Assembly (NCBI GenBank): GCA_964247675.1
Contig: CAXTVW010000005.1
Location: forward strand, 1-64,000
Length of the DNA: 64,000 bases
From: BOG-908 sp964247675
Lineage (GTDB): Bacteria; Pseudomonadota; Alphaproteobacteria; Acetobacterales; Acetobacteraceae
Direction: 5' to 3'
Shown: in pieces, positions 62,301 to 64,000 of the stretch
Position numbering within the stretch: position 1 is the stretch's first letter
Layout: each line of letters starts with the position of its first letter
Program-made: the position numbers and the translations under genes
Notes under the pieces: generated by a model
What the model was told of the DNA's origin: nothing
Seen by the model: only the letters and a program-made list of their open reading frames with translations
Databases searched by the model: none

Positions 62301-64000
62301 CGCAAAGCGCCGCACGGCGGGCCCCGTTGCCGGGCGCGTCTCCATCATCATCCCCACCTGCGCGGCCGGCGGCCTGATCCGCACCGCCATCAAGACGATA
62401 CGCGCGACCAGCGCGCCCGCCTTGCCCGGGGGCCGGGAGGTGGAAATCGTCATCGTGGACAACACGCCGGCGAGCGAGACCGAGACACGCGCCTGGCTCC
62501 GCGGCGCGGCCGACGTGGTCGTGGACATGCCCGGGCAGTTCAACTGGTCCCGCTTCAACAATTTCGGGGCCGGCGCCGCCAGCGGCGAGTACCTGCTGTT
62601 CCTCAACGACGACATCGAGACCGATCAGCCGGACTGGCTGGAGGCCCTGCTGGAACACGCGCAGCGCCCGGAGGTGGGCGTCGTCGGCGCGCGATTGCTG
62701 TATCCGGACGGCACGGTGCAGCATGCCGGCCAGTACCTCTCCGACACCCATGCCCGCCACGCCTTCCGGTTCGCCGCCGCCGCTTCGCCCGGCCCGTTCG
62801 GCATGGCCGGCGTGTCACGCGAGGTGATCAGCGTCACCGGCGCTTGCCAGATGGTGCGTGCCAGCGTCTTCGCGCAGCTTGGCGGCTTCGAGGAGGCGCA
62901 TAGCGTCGTCAACAACGACCTGGATTTCTGCCTGCGCAGCTGGCAGGCCGGCCTGCGCGTGGTGTACACGCCGCATGCCACGCTGACCCACCACGAACTT
63001 GCCAGCCGGGCCGCGCTGGAAGACACCTACGACGAGCAGCGCTTTGCCGGCGCCTGGCGCAGCCGCTTCCTGGCCGGCGACCCGTTCCGCAGCCCGCGCC
63101 AGGGCCTGGGCGCCGACCATTACAGCCCGGACCCCGAGCCCAGCGTGCTGCTGCATGCCGGCAGGCGCGGCCCGGCCGCCGACACCGTGCGGCGCATCCT
63201 GGCCGTCAAGCTCGACCACATCGGCGACTTCCTGACCGCGCTGCCCGCCTTGCGCAGCCTCAAGCGTCGTTTCCCCGCCGCCCAGATCGACCTGCTGGCG
63301 CCGGCCGCCTCGGCCGAGCTGGCGCGCAGCGAGCCCTCGGTGAGCGAGATCATCGTGTTCGACTTCTTCCACGCGCGCTCCGGGCTGGGCCAGAAAGGCG
63401 TAGGCGAGGCGGAGTTCGCGGCACTGGCCGAACGCCTGGCCCCGGCCGGCTACGACATCGCGGTGGATCTGCGCATGCAGCCGGAGACGCGCGCGGTGCT
63501 GGAATATACCGGTGCCGCCTTCCTGGCCGGGTACGACCACGACAACCGCTTCCCCTTCCTGGACGTGGCGCTGGAATGGGAGGGCGACCACCGCCTGGTG
63601 TTCAAGCGCGCCCACGTCTCCGAACGCCTGATGCAACTGGTCTCGGCGGTAGAGGATGCCTGCCGCAGCGAGGCGATGGCGCCGGATGCACGCCGCCTGG
63701 CGCCGCGCGACGTGCCGGCGCTGGCGGCACTGCCGGAAGCCTTCCTGGCAAGGCCGATCATCTGCGTGCATCCCGGCGTCGGCAACGTGGTCCGCCAGTG
63801 GCCGGCCAACAACTATGCGGCGCTGATCGACCTGCTGGTGGGCGCAGGGCTGCACGTGGTGCTGATCGGCGCGCCGGAAGAGGCGGCCATCGCCGAGGAC
63901 GTGCTGCGGCGCGTGGCCAGCCAGGGCGCCGTCGAATCGCTGGTCGGCCGGGTGAAGCTGGCGCAGTTGCCAGAGGTGATGCGGGCCTGTGCGTTGTTCG
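59311..64000 (+). CDS. Giant glycosyltransferase fusion: four beta repeats, GT2, GT9; runs off window
   Basis: Open for at least 1563 codons with no stop before the edge. Start uncertain: TTG 59311 after AGGA is proposed; ATG 59437 is an alternative. The N-terminus has GYQLFLGRDPESS (DUF4214-like). GWA/GWS-type beta repeats begin near residues 190, 312, 432 and 606. GT2 spans about 1010-1260 with VSIIIPTC, FLNDDIETD and VVNNDLDFCLRSW. From about 1293 a GT9 (heptosyltransferase-like) domain follows: ILAVKLDHIGDFLTALPAL and CVHPGVGN. Probably a multi-step surface-glycan enzyme. Confidence 0.85.
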   Translation, partial: MAAPRAKGGFRPGEDLTGEPAPQQGAIFTPAADAGGTDRDVLMGYQLFLGRDPESSFVIADAKNSPVGAFIRALMGSGEFQSAVLDKLAAGRPLPHENAGPAPSAEQLAWLFGLLRVPPRAEASLRAATSWAEWLRTLVAIPGLPTAPVRAAAESGPEAQAVGAGFVLVTIEAPKPGDRLEPGSLVQGNGWAIAPADIAEVAVHLDGKLLTHSRYGLPRPDVARSFPHYRHVDHCGFSFTAEIPEDAPPAALLTVAVRSVDGQEGRKSVRLHAQASPAALTRTQDAAEAAWPIRLAVEDAVVDAFRMLRVRGWAVSADPIKAITVTLDAVSMGEARYGLPRPDIGSLHASYPNAAASGFALVGQLAADLPEGPSFVRVQAVNAAGQARQTIVPVILPPAALAAPVQATSGGPVQCACERSSLNAEGRLQVEGWAVSANGIASVDIELDGISLGQAELGRASAAAAARLPDVAEAAQAGFVFNLVLSRRPSAGVHLLAITITPKIGAHRSINLPLVTEAAGKAGDGARPAAAAKAGVVPQPIPAGLKTPPVPVMPAKIAAPAPVPVPAPAAPPKAASQSGIRLEVDQPALDGGAAREPVRGALTIAGWSAARAGIARIAVYCDAELLGHAHLGMRREDVGALFPEYKGSLLAGYAIVLPPGRLLEGTHTIRLVASAETDEATGPDAPSLERSFKVDVERYDALPPDGTIRNAVPPAEAEFSLRLLARQAYHPTFEIVVAGASAEAGGLAALEATLGSLTAQVYGAWRLIAVLPDSEALKAARALPGAADPTGRVSLVMQGSPTQSAPRGGASGKRRSAPLADPARPAFTMVLQAGDRLGADALLVLALEAAADREADFLYADELRTDPSQGRRQPFFKPDWSPDLLLSMNYIGRPWCASAALLARAGQSVASLAAGADYAAVLALTEHAARIGHVPRVLCERGDAADASEAEAAALAEALARSGDAGSVEPGPAEGTWRVRRQIVRPPAVKPPAGKPAAKRRTAGPVAGRVSIIIPTCAAGGLIRTAIKTIRATSAPALPGGREVEIVIVDNTPASETETRAWLRGAADVVVDMPGQFNWSRFNNFGAGAASGEYLLFLNDDIETDQPDWLEALLEHAQRPEVGVVGARLLYPDGTVQHAGQYLSDTHARHAFRFAAAASPGPFGMAGVSREVISVTGACQMVRASVFAQLGGFEEAHSVVNNDLDFCLRSWQAGLRVVYTPHATLTHHELASRAALEDTYDEQRFAGAWRSRFLAGDPFRSPRQGLGADHYSPDPEPSVLLHAGRRGPAADTVRRILAVKLDHIGDFLTALPALRSLKRRFPAAQIDLLAPAASAELARSEPSVSEIIVFDFFHARSGLGQKGVGEAEFAALAERLAPAGYDIAVDLRMQPETRAVLEYTGAAFLAGYDHDNRFPFLDVALEWEGDHRLVFKRAHVSERLMQLVSAVEDACRSEAMAPDARRLAPRDVPALAALPEAFLARPIICVHPGVGNVVRQWPANNYAALIDLLVGAGLHVVLIGAPEEAAIAEDVLRRVASQGAVESLVGRVKLAQLPEVMRACALF

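Noticed and set aside
1..64000. CRISPR array or type I/V Cas genes that would make this a CRISPR-associated transposon
   Set aside because: No regularly spaced direct repeats and no Cas-like protein were seen; the target selector has TnsD size.
1..64000. tRNA or rRNA genes, including a tRNA as island attachment site
   Set aside because: No cloverleaf or conserved rRNA segment was recognised by eye on either strand; the scan was not exhaustive.

Overview
The window looks like a high-GC alphaproteobacterium, most likely an Acetobacteraceae member. This is an inference from three things: the mutY/dciA pair, the arrangement of his genes with a small membrane gene and a GNAT gene, and the T-tract palindromic repeats between genes. 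It has two parts that differ in gene content and intergenic sequence. No tRNA, rRNA or CRISPR array was seen.

Part 1 (about 1-36.27 kb) is accessory DNA with many remnants and TTG/GTG starts. From the left it holds:
- two sensor kinases, one paired with an RsbQ-like hydrolase;
- a PD-(D/E)XK-like protein, CutA and a DUF429-like protein;
- HD and HNH proteins followed by an RNA-repair pair, Hen1 (3'-end methyltransferase) and Pnkp (kinase-phosphatase-ligase);
- an end-joining cluster of Ku, a predicted HEPN-like/MbcA-like fusion, LigD and a second ATP-dependent ligase;
- a control-type block with two small XRE regulators and a ParB-like protein;
- a DUF5131 (three-Cys motif) and TcmP pair;
- a complete, translationally overlapped Tn7-like tnsABCD operon, preceded by a decayed second copy of tnsA.
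A candidate transposon end lies at 36127-36272 (spaced 14-bp repeats closing with TCTACA). The other end was not found, so it is open whether the RNA- and DNA-repair genes are cargo of this element, of an older tandem element, or of a separate island.

Part 2 (about 36.3-64 kb) looks like host chromosome. It starts with a damaged GH16 glycoside hydrolase gene, then an O-antigen ligase-type protein and three overlapping glycosyltransferases (exopolysaccharide). Next come a saccharopine-dehydrogenase-like reductase, an MBL-fold hydrolase, an MFS exporter, a YciF-type protein, a three-gene split nitrile-hydratase-like set, a serine beta-lactamase-like hydrolase, dciA/mutY, phhA, an acyltransferase, hisB, hisH, hisA and small companions. 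It ends with a sulfotransferase divergent from a very long GT2-GT9 fusion that runs off the window.

Part 2 also carries about ten copies or half-copies of a near-palindromic repeat of about 130-190 bp. None was seen before 44 kb. Copies lie at convergent, tandem and divergent gene borders and split the his genes.
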